Shown piece by piece: positions 37,683 through 46,712 of a stretch of DNA of 64,000 bases (within the stretch, counting starts at the first letter, position 1; each line of letters starts with the position of its first letter). The DNA comes from an uncultured Sphingomonas sp. (lineage in GTDB: Bacteria > Pseudomonadota > Alphaproteobacteria > Sphingomonadales > Sphingomonadaceae), in contig CAKTFL010000002.1 in assembly GCA_934555855.1 (NCBI GenBank), positions 1-64,000 of the forward strand. The letters are read 5' to 3'. The position numbers and the translations under genes are program-made. Under the pieces are notes generated by a model. It saw only the letters and a program-made list of their open reading frames with translations. It was not told the origin of the DNA and did not search any database.

Positions 37683-37988
37683 ATGGATACCAAGCTCTTC
37701 GCTCGGATCGGCGCCGTCATCTTCGTCGCGATCGCCATCACGATGACGGCGATCGAGATGAGCCGAAACCAGCAGGCGCGACCCGAGGAACCGCGGGTCG
37801 CGCCGGCAACCGTCCTCACCGACGATCCGCTTCGGATCGAGCTTCGCCGCTGTCAGCTGCTCGGCGCTGGCGGCGGATCGGACCCCGACTGCCTACGCGC
37901 GTGGGCCGAGAATCGCCGCCGCTTTCTCGCTCCCGGTTCTCGGCCTGCCGCCCGCATCGCCGACGGCGCTGTCCCCATGGAGAACTGA
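37683..37988 (+). CDS. Small TrbK-like putative entry-exclusion protein
   Basis: A 101-residue protein with one N-terminal membrane helix (IGAVIFVAIAITMTAIEM) and a periplasmic part with PLRIELRRCQLLG...DPDCLRAWAENRRRFL. Position between trbJ and trbL and this WAENRRRF ending match the alternative TrbK proteins annotated in related ICEs. TrbK of RP4 is an entry-exclusion lipoprotein, but this one has no lipobox, so the role is inferred from place. Confidence 0.78.
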   Translation: MDTKLFARIGAVIFVAIAITMTAIEMSRNQQARPEEPRVAPATVLTDDPLRIELRRCQLLGAGGGSDPDCLRAWAENRRRFLAPGSRPAARIADGAVPMEN

Positions 37989-37989
37989 C

Positions 37990-39300
37990 ATGGGCGGCAC
38001 CGGCGTCGTCGATCGCTTCCTCGAAGTCTTCACCAGCTACATTGATAGCGGCTTCGGGCTCCTCGGTGGTGAAGTCGCCTTCATCGCCACCACCCTGATC
38101 GTCATCGACGTGACGCTCGCAGCCCTGTTCTGGAGCTGGGGGGCCGACGACGACATCCTCGCCCGCCTGATCAAGAAGACCCTGTTCATCGGCATCTTCG
38201 CTTACATCATCGGCAACTGGAACGGGCTGTCGCGGATCGTCTTCGAGAGCTTTGCGGGGCTCGGCCTCAAGGCGTCCGGCACGGGGTTTTCCGCCACCGA
38301 ACTGTTGCAGCCGGGCCGGGTCGCTCAGGTCGGGGTCGACGCCGGGCGACCGATCCTGGAATCGATCTCGGACTTGATGGGCTGGGTCTCGTTCTTCGAG
38401 AATTTCGTCCAGATCTTCGCGCTGCTGATCGCGTGGCTCTTCATCATCCTCGCGTTCTTCATTCTTGCGATCCAGCTCTTCATCACGCTCATCGAGTTCA
38501 AGCTCGCCACCATCTGCGGCTTCGTCCTCATTCCGTTCGGGCTCTTCGGCAAGACTGCCTTCATGGCCGAGCGCGTGCTCGGGCATGTCATCTCCTCCGG
38601 CGTGAAGGTGCTTGTGCTCGCCGTCATCGTCGGCATCGGCTCGACGCTCTTCAACGAGTTCCGTGCGGGGTTCGGCGGCGTCCAGCCTTCGATCGAGGAC
38701 GCCATGGTGATCGTCCTCGCCTCGCTTTGCCTGCTCGGCCTCGGCATCTTCGGGCCCGGCATCGCTACCGGCATCGTCTCGGGCGGCCCGCAGCTCGGCG
38801 CCGGCGCAGCGGCTGGAACCGCGCTTGCTGCGGGCGGCGTCCTCGCCGGCGGCGTCGCGGCCGGACGGCTCGCCATGGGCGCAGGCGCGAGCGCCGTCGC
38901 CGGTGCCGCAACGGGCGGAGCACGCGCAGCCGGCGCGGCGAGCGGCTCATACTCGCTGGGATCGGCCGGCCGATCAGGCGCAGGCGCTGTCGCTGGCGGG
39001 CTCGGCGCGGTCGGACAGGCCGCAGGCGCGGCGGCAACGTCGCCGCTGCGCCGCGCCGCTGAGGCGCTGCGCGACAACTTCCGCCAAGGCGCGCGCTCCG
39101 CCGTGACCTCGACCGGCGGCACAATCAGCGGCGGGGCGGTGCCATCGAACGACACCGGCCCGGCAGGGCCGCCAGCCTGGGCGCAGGCCATGCGCCGCCG
39201 CCAGACAATGACCCACGGCGCGACGGTCGCCGCCCACACACTGCGCGGCGGCGACGGCGGCGGGTCGGGCGCCGCCGTCGACGTGAGCCAGAAGGATTGA
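37990..39300 (+). CDS. trbL: TrbL (VirB6-like) polytopic membrane protein
   Basis: A 436-residue inner-membrane channel component. The start GGTGVVDRFLEVFTSYIDSGFGLLGGEVAF is typical of TrbL, followed by five or six membrane helices up to about residue 265. The last 150 residues are an alanine/glycine-rich, low-complexity cytoplasmic tail. It follows trbK-like by one base. Confidence 0.91.
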   Translation: MGGTGVVDRFLEVFTSYIDSGFGLLGGEVAFIATTLIVIDVTLAALFWSWGADDDILARLIKKTLFIGIFAYIIGNWNGLSRIVFESFAGLGLKASGTGFSATELLQPGRVAQVGVDAGRPILESISDLMGWVSFFENFVQIFALLIAWLFIILAFFILAIQLFITLIEFKLATICGFVLIPFGLFGKTAFMAERVLGHVISSGVKVLVLAVIVGIGSTLFNEFRAGFGGVQPSIEDAMVIVLASLCLLGLGIFGPGIATGIVSGGPQLGAGAAAGTALAAGGVLAGGVAAGRLAMGAGASAVAGAATGGARAAGAASGSYSLGSAGRSGAGAVAGGLGAVGQAAGAAATSPLRRAAEALRDNFRQGARSAVTSTGGTISGGAVPSNDTGPAGPPAWAQAMRRRQTMTHGATVAAHTLRGGDGGGSGAAVDVSQKD

Positions 39301-39304
39301 GCCG

Positions 39305-39988
39305 ATGTTCAGACGCCCTTCCATCCGATACGGGAAGACGCCGGAGCCCGAGACGCCCTATCAGCGGGCTGCCCAGGCTTGGGACGACCGGATCGGCTCG
39401 GCGCGAGTGCAGGCCCGAAACTGGCGGCTCGCCTTCTTCGGAACGCTGGCGCTGTCCGGCGGACTGACGGCAGGCATTGTCTGGCAGTCGGCGCGCGGCC
39501 ACATCGTTCCCTGGGTCGTCGAGGTCGACAAGCTCGGGGAGGCCCGCGCCGTCGAGCCCGCCACGGCCGGCTACCGGCCGACCGATCCGCAGGTCGCGTT
39601 CCATCTGGCACGCTTCATCGAGCAAGTGCGCTCTATCCCGGCCGACCCGATCATCGTCCGGCAGAACTGGCTGCGCGCATACGATTTCACGACGGACAAG
39701 GGCGCGCTGGCGCTCAACGACTACGCGCGCACGAACGACCCGTTCGCCAACGTCGGCAAGGTGCAGGTCGCCGTCGACGTCTCCAGCGTCATCCGTGCCT
39801 CGTCGGACAGCTTTCGAGTGGCCTGGACCGAGCGCCGCTATCAGGACGGCTCCCTCGCCGCGACCGAACGATGGTCGGCGATCGTCACCGTCGCGATCCA
39901 ACCGCCCCGCACGCCCGACCAGCTCCGAAAGAACCCGCTCGGACTGTTCGTCAACGCCATCAACTGGTCGAAGGAGCTGTCCCAATGA
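39305..39988 (+). CDS. trbF: TrbF (VirB8-like) assembly protein
   Basis: A 227-residue bitopic protein: cytoplasmic N-terminus with PYQRAAQAWDDRIGSARVQARNWRLAFFG, one membrane helix (about 38-58), then the VirB8-like periplasmic domain ending in PDQLRKNPLGLFVNAINWSKEL, the TrbF hallmark. It nucleates assembly of the secretion channel. It overlaps trbG by ATGA. Confidence 0.92.
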   Translation: MFRRPSIRYGKTPEPETPYQRAAQAWDDRIGSARVQARNWRLAFFGTLALSGGLTAGIVWQSARGHIVPWVVEVDKLGEARAVEPATAGYRPTDPQVAFHLARFIEQVRSIPADPIIVRQNWLRAYDFTTDKGALALNDYARTNDPFANVGKVQVAVDVSSVIRASSDSFRVAWTERRYQDGSLAATERWSAIVTVAIQPPRTPDQLRKNPLGLFVNAINWSKELSQ

Positions 39989-41040
39989 CCCCGTCGTCTC
40001 TGCGGACCTCCGCAAACCCGCATGCACGTGGTTACGGCTCCACGCCTTTCCGTAAATCCGCACTTCCGGCGATCCTGCTTTGCGCCACAGCCTTGGCCGG
40101 CTGCGCAACGCGGGTCCCCAAGCTCCCGGCCATCAGCTATGACGCTCCCGTCGCGGCGGTTGTAGCGCCGCCACCGCCGCCAGCGACGGTCGAACTCGTC
40201 GCCATCCCTCAGCCTCTGCCGCTTCACGGCCAGCTCAAGCTGGTCGAGGAGCCTGACCGTGTCCCGAAGGCCGCAGACCCGCGTGTCCGCGTCGGTGCAG
40301 CCAATGCCGCCGCCCGAATGGAGCCTGTGAGGGATGGCTTCATCAATGCAATGCAGCTCTATCCATGGAGCGATGGCGCGCTCTATCAAGTCTATGCCGC
40401 GCCAGGGCAGGTCACTGACATCGTGCTGCAGGAGGGCGAGCAACTCGTCGGTCCGGGTCCGGTCGCGGCCGGTGACACGGTCCGGTGGGTGATCGGTGAC
40501 ACGACGAGCGGTGCCGGTCCGACCGGCCGCGTCCATATTCTCGTGAAGCCCACGCGGCCCGATCTCACCACCAACCTCGTCATCAACACCGATCGGCGGA
40601 CCTACCATCTGGAACTGCGCGCAACGCAGCGGACCTGGATGGCGTCGGTGTCATGGACCTACCCGGCCGACCAGCTCATCGCCCTCCGCGGCCAGAACGC
40701 GGCCGCGCAAGCCGTGACCCCAATCGCCTCCGGCGTCGACATCGGCGCACTGCAGTTCCGCTATCGCATCATCGGCGACAATCCGCCTTGGCGGCCTCTG
40801 CGAGCCTTCGACGACGGCCAGCAGGTGTTCATCGAGTTCCCCACCGGCATCGGTCAGGGCGAGATGCCGCCTCTGTTCGTGGTCGGTCCCGAGGGTGGCG
40901 GCGAACTGGTGAACTACCGGGTGTCTGGCCGCCACATCATCGTGGATCGGTTGTTCGCCGCCGCCGAATTGAAGCTGGGCGACGGGCGCTCCGAGCAGCG
41001 CGTCCGCATCGAGCGCACCGACAGAAGGACGCGGCGATGA
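39985..41040 (+). CDS. trbG: TrbG (VirB9-like) outer-complex lipoprotein
   Basis: A 351-residue VirB9-family protein. The lipobox TALAGC places the lipidated cysteine at residue 40 from this ATG. Later blocks AMQLYPWSDGALYQVYAAPGQVTDIVLQEGEQL and RTYHLELRATQRTWMASVSWTYP are diagnostic. It forms the outer-membrane core complex with TrbI. The ATG overlaps the trbF stop and the stop overlaps trbI. Confidence 0.92.
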   Translation: MTPSSLRTSANPHARGYGSTPFRKSALPAILLCATALAGCATRVPKLPAISYDAPVAAVVAPPPPPATVELVAIPQPLPLHGQLKLVEEPDRVPKAADPRVRVGAANAAARMEPVRDGFINAMQLYPWSDGALYQVYAAPGQVTDIVLQEGEQLVGPGPVAAGDTVRWVIGDTTSGAGPTGRVHILVKPTRPDLTTNLVINTDRRTYHLELRATQRTWMASVSWTYPADQLIALRGQNAAAQAVTPIASGVDIGALQFRYRIIGDNPPWRPLRAFDDGQQVFIEFPTGIGQGEMPPLFVVGPEGGGELVNYRVSGRHIIVDRLFAAAELKLGDGRSEQRVRIERTDRRTRR

Positions 41041-42284
41041 GCGACCCCGACCGGAGCCGGGAAGAGGAAGCCGAGCCTGAGCGGCGCAGGCCTGTGCCAG
41101 ACCTGCGCTTGCGGGGAGACCCGCCGCGCGTGGTGCGGCTATCGCGCCGCGCTCTGGCGCTCATGGGAACGGTCGCGGGCCTCGCGATCGGCGGCGCGCT
41201 GATCTACGCCCTGCAAGCGCCGTCGAAACGAGCCGCAGAGGAGCTTTACAACACGGATAGTCGCACGACGGCGGAAGCGATCTCCAGCGCGCCAAAGGAC
41301 TACGGCCAAGTCCCCCAGCTCGGCCCTCCCTTGCCCGGCGATCTCGGCCGCCCGATCGTGAGTGCTCAGGCCCGCGGCCAGGACGTGCCCCCGCCGCCGA
41401 TGGGCACGGGCGGAACGAGACCGCCGCCAACCCCTGTCGAAAGCGCCGCGCAGCAAGCTCGCTTACGCGCGCAGCAGGAGCGCGATTCCGCCCGCGCCAG
41501 CGGCGTGTTTCTCGGACGCCAAGGCACGGCCGGCGCCGGTCCTGCGGCTGGGCCTGCACCATCGAACCCCTTGCTGGAGCTCGCCGCACTCGGACAGGCC
41601 GGTGCGCCGGGCCAGGCCTCGCCGGCCGTGCCAGCAGGAAGGGCAAAGAGGGCGTTCCTCAACGGCGAGACCGACCGCGGGACCACCAGCAGCGAGCGCC
41701 TTGCCCCGCCGGCATCACCCTATGTTGTGCAGGCGGGCAGCCTGATTTCCGGCGCTCTCATAACCGGGCTCCGCTCGGACCTCCCCGGCCAGGTGACGGC
41801 GCAGGTCACCGAAAATGTCTACGACAGCCCGACGGGTCGCATTTTGCTCATCCCTCAAGGGTCGCGGTTGATCGGCGACTATGATGATCAGGTCGGCTTC
41901 GGCCAACGGCGCGTGCTCCTTGCCTGGACCAGGCTCATTCTACCGGACGGCCGTTCGATCGTGCTCGAGCGTCAGCCTGTCGGCGATGCCGCCGGGTTCG
42001 CGGGCCTCGAAGATCGCGTGGACGAGCACTGGGGCGCGCTCGCCAAGGCTGCCGGCCTGTCTACGCTGCTCAGTTTCGGCGCCCGGCTTGCCGCGGAGGA
42101 CAGCTCGAGCGAACTCGTCCGAGCGCTTCGCGACGGCGGGCAGAACACGCTGAACCAAGCCGGGCAGGAGATCGTGCGTCGGCAGCTGAATGTTCCGCCC
42201 ACGCTCACCGTGCGGCCGGGCTTTCCGATACGCGTGCTGGTCAGCCGCGATCTGGTTCTGGCGCCATGGGGAGTTCCACGATGA
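41037..42284 (+). CDS. trbI: TrbI (VirB10-like) core complex protein
   Basis: A 415-residue VirB10-family protein. A charged cytoplasmic N-terminus and a membrane helix (about 40-60) are followed by a proline-rich linker and the conserved domain SPYVVQAGSLISGALITGLRSDLPGQVTAQVTENVYDS, IPQGSRLIGDYDDQVGFGQRRVLLAWTRLILPDG and TLTVRPGFPIRVLVSRDLVL. It spans from inner to outer membrane and closes the trb operon apart from DUF2274. Confidence 0.93.
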   Translation: MSDPDRSREEEAEPERRRPVPDLRLRGDPPRVVRLSRRALALMGTVAGLAIGGALIYALQAPSKRAAEELYNTDSRTTAEAISSAPKDYGQVPQLGPPLPGDLGRPIVSAQARGQDVPPPPMGTGGTRPPPTPVESAAQQARLRAQQERDSARASGVFLGRQGTAGAGPAAGPAPSNPLLELAALGQAGAPGQASPAVPAGRAKRAFLNGETDRGTTSSERLAPPASPYVVQAGSLISGALITGLRSDLPGQVTAQVTENVYDSPTGRILLIPQGSRLIGDYDDQVGFGQRRVLLAWTRLILPDGRSIVLERQPVGDAAGFAGLEDRVDEHWGALAKAAGLSTLLSFGARLAAEDSSSELVRALRDGGQNTLNQAGQEIVRRQLNVPPTLTVRPGFPIRVLVSRDLVLAPWGVPR

Positions 42285-42496
42285 CGAGTTTGAAGTTGGG
42301 TCGCATTGAGGAGGAGCGGCCGGTGAAGTTGATGGTCGAGCTGCCGGCGGTCGTGCACCGGGATCTCGTACGTTACGGTGAGATGCTGGCGCGCGAAACC
42401 GACGCACAGGTTGCGATCGAACCGCAACGCTTGATCGCACCCATGCTTGCCAAGTTCATGGCAACGGATCGCGGCTTCAAAAAGGGTGCGCGCTAG
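42281..42496 (+). CDS. DUF2274 family protein
   Basis: A 71-residue protein overlapping the trbI stop by ATGA. LKLGRIEEERPVKLMVELPAVVHRDLVRYGEMLARETDA resembles a small ribbon-helix-helix-like fold and defines DUF2274. It is the usual last gene of trb operons in this ICE type; the function is unknown, possibly regulation. The backbone ends here and cargo 2 begins six bases later on the opposite strand. Confidence 0.86.
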   Translation: MTSLKLGRIEEERPVKLMVELPAVVHRDLVRYGEMLARETDAQVAIEPQRLIAPMLAKFMATDRGFKKGAR

Positions 42497-42502
42497 CCAC
42501 GC

Positions 42503-43453
42503 TCAAGGGGCGTAGCGCTGGCTGATCAACTTCATGAGCCGTTCAAGCGCCGGACTTGAATTGTCGCTCCGCCAATAGCCGACGTAGGCGATGTGGCTTA
42601 CGAAACCGGATACCTCGTGGATCTCGCGCAACGCGACACCCTCGACAGTGCGGCCCAAGGCGGTATCCGTAGTAAGCGTGACGTAGCGCCCTATCGGCAC
42701 AATGTTTGCGATGTTCTCGCGGCTCACGTCCTGTGTCTCCACATCCGGTCTCCACCCAGGTTCGCTGAGGCGAGCGCGGACCAGCTCGGCGAGGTCGACG
42801 CCCGGATCTTGCTTTGGCATGATGAAGCGTTCCGCCCTGAGGTCGGGCCAATAGATCCGGTCCTTCTGTGTCAACGGATGCTCCTCGTGCAGAGCGACCA
42901 TTACGCGCTCCGCCCAAAGCGCTCTTCGCTTGAGGCCCGGTTCGGGCACGTCTCCGCTGATGACCGCAAAGTCGATTGCGCGATTGCGCAAGGCTCGAGT
43001 CAGGCAACAGCGATCACCCTCGATGGCGACAAGCCGCAGCTCCGGATTTCGGCCGATAAAGTCCACAATCATCGACCGCATGTTTCCGGCAGCGAGGGAG
43101 GTCGAGAACCCGAAGCCAAGTGTACCAACCTTGCCGGCGCCAATCGCGCGGCCCCTCGCGCTAAGCGCGTCCAAGTCGGTAAGAATTCCGCGGGCGGTTT
43201 CGATAAACTCTGTGCCTGCTTCCGTCGGGATCGCGCCGCGCGTGGATCGATCAAAGAGCTTGAAGCCGAGCCTCGTCTCCAAACCTCCAATGCGCTTACT
43301 GAGCGTCGCTTGCTTTACGCGCTCGACGCCGGCTGCCCGGGCGAAGCTTAGCGTGTCCGCAGTACGAACAGCATAGCGGAGCGCGACAGTATCGTGCGCC
43401 ACGGAGCGAACCTCAACTCGGGCTCGAGGACGATCGGCCACCGACCCGATCAT
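42503..43453 (-). CDS. LysR-family transcriptional regulator
   Basis: A LysR regulator of about 316 residues. The HTH is RYAVRTADTLSFARAAGVERVKQATLSKRIGGLETRLGFKLFDRSTRGAIPTEAG, followed by a substrate-binding domain. The ATG at 43,453 lies inside the 3' end of the upstream esterase gene (41-base overlap); a GTG further in is also possible. Co-transcription with the esterase suggests it responds to the esterase's substrate or product. Confidence 0.85.
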   Translation of the reverse strand: MIGSVADRPRARVEVRSVAHDTVALRYAVRTADTLSFARAAGVERVKQATLSKRIGGLETRLGFKLFDRSTRGAIPTEAGTEFIETARGILTDLDALSARGRAIGAGKVGTLGFGFSTSLAAGNMRSMIVDFIGRNPELRLVAIEGDRCCLTRALRNRAIDFAVISGDVPEPGLKRRALWAERVMVALHEEHPLTQKDRIYWPDLRAERFIMPKQDPGVDLAELVRARLSEPGWRPDVETQDVSRENIANIVPIGRYVTLTTDTALGRTVEGVALREIHEVSGFVSHIAYVGYWRSDNSSPALERLMKLISQRYAP

Positions 43454-44396
43454 GAAGGAAGCGCCCGATGGTTTCGTTTGCTTGCACCGCGATATCGCTA
43501 TCGAACAGGTGAAAGCCATGGACGCCGCCAGGATAGATCGCCAATTCTGCGTGATTGCCGGCTTTTGTCCAAAGTGCGTGCATAAACAGCGTGTCATCGA
43601 CCAGCGGATCGATCGTTCCCACAGTGAAGAGCGCCGCGGGGAGTCCCGTTAGGTCGGCATAGAGCGGCGAGATCGCCGGATGGCGCAAGTCGCGGTTGCC
43701 GCTATAGCCGGCCGTCATAAGCTCGAGCGTCGGCTGGTCGACAAACGCGGTGCCCTGGGCGTGGCGAACGCTGGGGGTAAGCGAAAGGTCATAGCAGCCA
43801 AACGTCAGGTTGGCCGCGCGGAAGGCATCGACCTTCCCTGCATCGCGCAACCGGATCAGCGTCGATGCCGTCAGATGCGCACCGGCGGACTCGCCGCCGA
43901 TCGCAAGCCATGAAACGCCGAACGCGCGCTGGCTGTTCTCGATAAGCCACTCGGCCGCTGCGACGCAGTCCTCGACCGGCGTGGGGAACGGATGCTCGGG
44001 CGCTAGGCGGTACGCTACGCTGACGGCGACCAGCCCTGCCGCCAAGCCGATATGCTCCAGAAGGGCGTCCTGCATGTCGTTGGTGCCGAGCATCCAGCCG
44101 CCGCCATGAATGTGCAGGTACGCGCCCCGCGGCTCATCCGGAACGAGGATGCGCAACCGGATCTCACCGGCGGGACCGGGAATGGTCATCTCGCGCGCGC
44201 CCGGCGCCTTCGGTGTCGCCGGCAACCCCATCGCGCCACTCTCATAGGCGGCGCGCATCGCGGCCAACTCGGTCGGTTGATCGAGCGTGGCAAGCGTTGC
44301 CATCAGCCGGCTATTGACCGCCGCGGTCTCGGGCGAGATCGCACGCGGGTCGAACAAATCGCCCAGTTGGGGGTGTGGTAATACGCTGCTCATCAC
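43413..44396 (-). CDS. Hormone-sensitive-lipase-type alpha/beta hydrolase
   Basis: A 327-residue esterase of the HSL (family IV) kind. The oxyanion motif is HIHGGGW; the triad is Ser170 in GESAG, Asp263 in TIDPLVDD and His293 in GGVHGFHLF. There is no signal peptide, so it is cytoplasmic. It could hydrolyse a small acyl or aryl ester. The gene overlaps the LysR gene and is preceded at 57 bases by the FAH-like gene, all on the minus strand. Confidence 0.88.
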   Translation of the reverse strand: MMSSVLPHPQLGDLFDPRAISPETAAVNSRLMATLATLDQPTELAAMRAAYESGAMGLPATPKAPGAREMTIPGPAGEIRLRILVPDEPRGAYLHIHGGGWMLGTNDMQDALLEHIGLAAGLVAVSVAYRLAPEHPFPTPVEDCVAAAEWLIENSQRAFGVSWLAIGGESAGAHLTASTLIRLRDAGKVDAFRAANLTFGCYDLSLTPSVRHAQGTAFVDQPTLELMTAGYSGNRDLRHPAISPLYADLTGLPAALFTVGTIDPLVDDTLFMHALWTKAGNHAELAIYPGGVHGFHLFDSDIAVQANETIGRFLHDRVGGRSSSSPS

Positions 44397-44452
44397 GTTT
44401 CCTCCGTGTTGATATCTGGTCGGCGCCCTGCGCCGGGTGCGGGTTGCGGCGG

Positions 44453-45685
44453 TCAGCCGCCCGGACCTTCGCCGTCGGCTCGCGCGCTCGCAGCGGCCGT
44501 GACGGTGCGCGGCGTACGCCCGATCACCTCGACCTGCAGGTCGCCCATCGACGATGACGAGTGCGCGACGAGATCGCCCGGCTTGAGATAGCGGCCCGAT
44601 CGCCGCTCCTTCTCGATGAAACCCTCGATCATTACGCGCTGCGCCGAGTCACCCCGAAACATCGGTCCGGTGAAGATGTAGCGGCGGCCGCCGGACACAT
44701 AGTCCGACAGCTGCGGGGGCCTGAACACGACGCCGTCCGCCGTACCCGACATCACCGCCGACCCGCGAGAAATCGTTCCACCGCTCAGCAGCGGGATGGC
44801 GGCACCTTTGAAGGTGTAGGAGCCTCCACCGCCATTCGTCAGAGCCTTTTGCACGATCGCACGAAAATCGAGGATCATCTCGCCGCCGCGTGCATCCTGG
44901 CGCAATTCTTCGTTCACCCGCGTCGTCATGCGCTGCGATCGGACGAAAGCTCGCCAGTCCCGGGGCACAACGAGGAAGGGGCCGGTCGGGAAGAAATCGG
45001 CCTCGCTCTTGGCATCGCTGAAGCCCTTGCCCGAAGCGAGGTTCTTTGGGTCGACGAGACGCATCAGGCTCGCGCGATCGGTGAAGTCGCCGCACAGGAA
45101 GAACCCTTTCCGTGCGGCGTCGAAGTCCGCCACGGTCCGGATGTCGCGATCGAAGCGGGCGCAGATCTCGACTTCATAGTCGAGCAGCACACCACTCCGG
45201 AGGGCGACAGTGGTCCGGGAGGGGGTCGCCGGTCCGAACTTCGGGAAGTTAAACACCTCCTCGATCTCGGTCTCCCTCGCGTGTGCGCGAAAGTTCGTGC
45301 CGGTCGCGAGCTGCCGAGTAGGTGAGCCGGCGGACGGCAGCAGCTCGCCCAATGCGTAAACGTGATCGGCGTTCGCGCGACGCGCCTTGTCGAGGGCGCT
45401 GGTGCCCAGTGCCGCGATGACATCGAAGACATCGGCATCGAGCGGCGCTCCGAAGGCGGTGAGGTCGACCGCGCGGACCCCGTGCCGGTCAAAGCCCGTG
45501 ACGAGCAGCGTTACCACCCTGCCGTCGGCCCACCGCACCCGCGCGAAGGTGTCAGCATCGTCTCGAGGGGCGACACTGCCGACGAGTGGCGCCCCGGCCA
45601 CCCTCTGGGCCTCGGTCGACACGCCGCTACATGCGGCCAGGTTCATCGCCAGCGAGAGCGCCGCCACCTTTTGCAGGATGGTCAT
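44453..45685 (-). CDS. Lipoprotein with fumarylacetoacetate-hydrolase-like fold
   Basis: A 410-residue protein with a lipobox (MNLAAC, Cys19). The remainder follows the FAH pattern: LATGTNFRAHARETEIEEVFNFPKFGPATPS, LLDYEVEICARFDRDI with the acidic metal ligands, GDFTDRASLMRL, and ASGKGFSDAKSEADFFPTGPFLVVP. FAH proteins are normally cytoplasmic C-C hydrolases of aromatic degradation, so a lipid-anchored form is unusual. The C-terminal KPGDLVAHSSSSMGDLQVEVIGRTP also fits the family. The reaction is unknown. Confidence 0.75.
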   Translation of the reverse strand: MTILQKVAALSLAMNLAACSGVSTEAQRVAGAPLVGSVAPRDDADTFARVRWADGRVVTLLVTGFDRHGVRAVDLTAFGAPLDADVFDVIAALGTSALDKARRANADHVYALGELLPSAGSPTRQLATGTNFRAHARETEIEEVFNFPKFGPATPSRTTVALRSGVLLDYEVEICARFDRDIRTVADFDAARKGFFLCGDFTDRASLMRLVDPKNLASGKGFSDAKSEADFFPTGPFLVVPRDWRAFVRSQRMTTRVNEELRQDARGGEMILDFRAIVQKALTNGGGGSYTFKGAAIPLLSGGTISRGSAVMSGTADGVVFRPPQLSDYVSGGRRYIFTGPMFRGDSAQRVMIEGFIEKERRSGRYLKPGDLVAHSSSSMGDLQVEVIGRTPRTVTAAASARADGEGPGG

Positions 45686-45705
45686 GGCCTGGACACCCGC
45701 CGCGA

Positions 45706-46572
45706 TCAGAAGCGGTACGACAGGGCAAGCCCGCCGACCGCCTGGATCTTGGAGCCTTCGTCGACGATCGGGCTGTCCTTGGCGTTGCCGAGATAGTAGT
45801 TGGCGCCCGCACGGGCGATCAGGCCCCAGCGCTCATTGAACTGATACCCGGCGGTGATGCCGGCGCCTGCGTCCCGGATGCCGCCATCGGGCCGATAGGC
45901 GGCGAGCCCCGATCGCGCCGCCTCCGCAGGCGTGACGCCGAAGAAGGCCCGCATGTACTTCTTGTCGACGAACGTCGTCTGGGCATCGACGTTCAGGAAG
46001 AATTTCTGGCTCCGATAGGCCGCGTAGGAGACCTGCGCCGAGCCGACCCAACCATCGTGACCGCCGGCTACATCCTTGGCGAGGGTGAGATCGAACGCCA
46101 CTTCGCCCTGGCCATACCGATTGCCGCCCACCCGGTAACCGACATAGCCGCCGACCTCGAGCGAGGCGTCGACGTCGTTCAGAAGCTTGACGCGACCGCT
46201 GCCGTCGCTCGAGCTGTTGCGGTTGCCCCGGTAATTGATGACCGGGCCGACCTGCACCCGGCTGTCGCCGAGCAGATCGAGCCGCGCGCCGAGACCGCGC
46301 ATCTCGAGATTGACGCCCTTCCAGCCGACGGTGCCGATCACAAGCGGAACGAGTTGGTACTTCTTGGCGCCGTCGAACGCGGGAACGGCGCCCGGTCCTG
46401 CCGCGATGAAGCCATGCACGCCACCGCGCTGCTCCTCGGCCGACCTCGACGCCGGCGGCAACGCCGCCTCGGCCTCAACCGGCTGTGGTGCGCCCAATCC
46501 CTCCTGGGCGTATGCTGGCACGGCCGTGAGACCACAAAGTGCGAGCGCGATCGTGAGAGATGTCCTGGTCAT
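45706..46572 (-). CDS. MipA/OmpV family outer-membrane protein
   Basis: A 288-residue beta-barrel protein of the MipA/OmpV family. The signal peptide ends at AVPAYA (about residue 22). Later blocks include FIAAGPGAVPAFDGAKKYQLVPLVIGTVGWKGVNLEMRGLGARLDLL, VGPVINYRGNRN and the terminal GGLALSYRF with a C-terminal phenylalanine typical of outer-membrane barrels. The ATG at 46,572 is chosen for the signal peptide. It is divergent from the LytTR regulator and read with the FAH-like and esterase genes. Confidence 0.85.
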   Translation of the reverse strand: MTRTSLTIALALCGLTAVPAYAQEGLGAPQPVEAEAALPPASRSAEEQRGGVHGFIAAGPGAVPAFDGAKKYQLVPLVIGTVGWKGVNLEMRGLGARLDLLGDSRVQVGPVINYRGNRNSSSDGSGRVKLLNDVDASLEVGGYVGYRVGGNRYGQGEVAFDLTLAKDVAGGHDGWVGSAQVSYAAYRSQKFFLNVDAQTTFVDKKYMRAFFGVTPAEAARSGLAAYRPDGGIRDAGAGITAGYQFNERWGLIARAGANYYLGNAKDSPIVDEGSKIQAVGGLALSYRF

Positions 46573-46665
46573 GCTGGTGCTCCCTGAGCCGGGCCGGAGG
46601 TCGGCGGCTGGGAGTGGGCTATGAAGCGGGAGCGAGAGCGGCCACCGAACCTTCGTGGTTGCGCT

Positions 46666-46677
46666 GCTTACTGCGTA
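46666..46677. promoter_or_regulatory. Shared 12-base motif, copy 1
   Basis: GCTTACTGCGTA lies in the divergent gap between mipA-like and LytTR genes, 36 bases before the LytTR start. The same 12-mer occurs on the opposite strand at 48,308-48,319 ahead of the DUF3313/RND operon. The core TTAC-TGC-GTA is nearly palindromic. Confidence 0.45.
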
Positions 46678-46712
46678 CACGTACACTGGCGTAGGCGAAA
46701 AGGACGGTTCCC

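Noticed and set aside
46677..46684. Tandem GTACAC repeat as a LytTR binding site
   Set aside because: LytTR sites usually are two 9-base direct repeats about 12 bases apart; this immediate hexamer repeat does not fit.
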